The position numbers and the translations under genes were made by a program. DNA of 5,875 nt from JAICMB01 sp049514735 (lineage in GTDB: Bacteria; Acidobacteriota; Terriglobia; Bryobacterales; Bryobacteraceae), in NCBI GenBank assembly GCA_049514735.1, contig JBEKUT010000459.1:1-5875 (forward strand), given 5' to 3'. Each line of letters begins with the position of its first letter. The first letter of the stretch is position 1. Positions 5,317 to 5,875 of this stretch are shown in pieces. The notes beneath the pieces were generated by a model. The model ran no database searches, was not told where the DNA came from, and worked only from the letters and a program-made list of their open reading frames with translations.

Positions 5317-5875
5317 GTGTATAACCAACGCGGCGGCGCTACACCTGCGCACAGAACACCCAGCGATTTCGACGGCGGGCGTCGAATCGGCCCTCTGAAC
5401 CCATCGCACGCCTCGAAGGAGCGCCCGTGGTCGAACCGTATCGAGGAGGCGAATCTCGATCGTCTCGTTGGCACCGGCGGCGCACTCACCAACGGCAGCA
5501 TTGCGCTTCTGGCGCTGGCCATTTTTCTCTCGCAGTCGACCATCTGAATACCCTCGACCTGATGCGGCTCAATATTTACGTGGACCGCATCCGGAGGAAC
5601 TGGTGTTGGCTGCGGTTGCTGATGGAATACGCGCCCGCGAAAATCGGCGATTCGAGTTTCCTGCTGCGGCGTCCGCGTCGGGGACGGCTGATCTCGACTG
5701 CACTCGTTTCCACGCAACCGAAGGGCGTCTTTGTATTTCACGGCCGCGCCCAAGCTGGAGCTTGTCCCGATGACAACGCGGCCTCCCGAAAACGGAGATC
5801 GCGCTGGCGACTCCCCTCGACAGGTCGAGGGCGTTGGGAGATGAATGACAAGCCAAACTGCTGCGCGCGGTCAAA
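5317..5875 (+). pseudogene. Decayed gene of an Acidobacteriota barrel-protein family (runs off the right edge)
   Basis: No single frame gives a normal protein, but pieces in all three plus frames line up with a family I know from Acidobacteriota as uncharacterised secreted proteins. In order: GGALTNGSIALLALAIF (about 5475-5526), NIYVDR (about 5568-5586), LMEYAPAKIGDSSFLL (about 5619-5666), SASGTADLDCTRFHATE (about 5678-5730), and LPKTEIALATPLDRSRALGDE then QAKLLRAVK (5783-5875). The last two blocks are split by an in-frame TGA at 5846-5848 and resemble the start of the barrel domain (LINAVNTKTAAVGDRV) of the secreted protein at 3903-5024. At least three frame changes and one stop point to a pseudogene. 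The spacing between NIYVDR and LMEYAP is shorter than I would expect, suggesting a deletion. The 5' limit is uncertain. Minus-strand open frames here show no recognisable motif. Confidence 0.4.

Noticed and set aside
5244..5753. 169-codon open frame on the minus strand
   Set aside because: It overlaps the CDGSH gene start and has no recognisable motif, while plus-strand blocks match a known family pattern.
5814..5831. Near-perfect palindrome CCCTCGAC-AG-GTCGAGGG
   Set aside because: It lies within the barrel-like coding remnant (TPLDRSRA) and has no T run; probably a codon-level coincidence.
1..5875. CRISPR array
   Set aside because: No regularly spaced repeats of suitable length are present; the only direct repeat is a single pair at 1380-1411.

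Overview
The window looks like a piece of a GC-rich bacterial chromosome, most likely from Acidobacteriota. Three things point there, all judged from memory without a search: the family of the secreted barrel/glycine-zipper protein, the second decayed barrel gene at the right edge, and the type of transposase.

Layout from left to right. The first 77 bases are the 5' end of rpsL (ribosomal protein S12) on the minus strand. It has a roughly 280-base leader and a good sigma-70-like promoter at 362-391. Fifteen bases upstream of that promoter begins a decayed transposable element, about 407-2272. It is bounded by near-perfect inverted repeats and holds a transposase of the IS1-like family, broken by a truncation and four frameshifts. 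It also holds a passenger module on the same strand: a small unknown ORF overlapping a frameshifted two-TM protein that I recognise as DUF2335-like.

To the right of the element, on the plus strand, is the most interesting unit, a retron-like system. A promoter at 2301-2329 leads into an approximately 170-nt structured RNA. Its two ends can pair over 13 consecutive positions (2372-2384 with 2531-2543), and it contains two short hairpins with U-rich loops and one long hairpin. A reverse transcriptase of about 432 residues with a YADD active site starts 11 bases after that RNA. The RT has no canonical VTG or NAxxH motif and no obvious effector gene beside it, so it would be an atypical retron or retron-like system.

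After a hairpin between convergent genes come two minus-strand housekeeping-type genes, probably co-transcribed: a 77-residue CDGSH-type iron-sulfur protein, then a 373-residue secreted protein with a beta-barrel domain and a glycine zipper. The right edge (about 5317-5875) carries a plus-strand gene in pieces, with several frame changes and an in-frame stop. It appears to belong to the same broad class of Acidobacteriota barrel proteins.

The str-operon end, the CDGSH gene and the secreted protein look like native chromosome. The transposable element and the RT system look like accessory DNA placed in the divergent space upstream of rpsL. Before the element inserted, the retron-like promoter and the rpsL promoter would have faced away from each other with their -35 boxes only about 40 bases apart.
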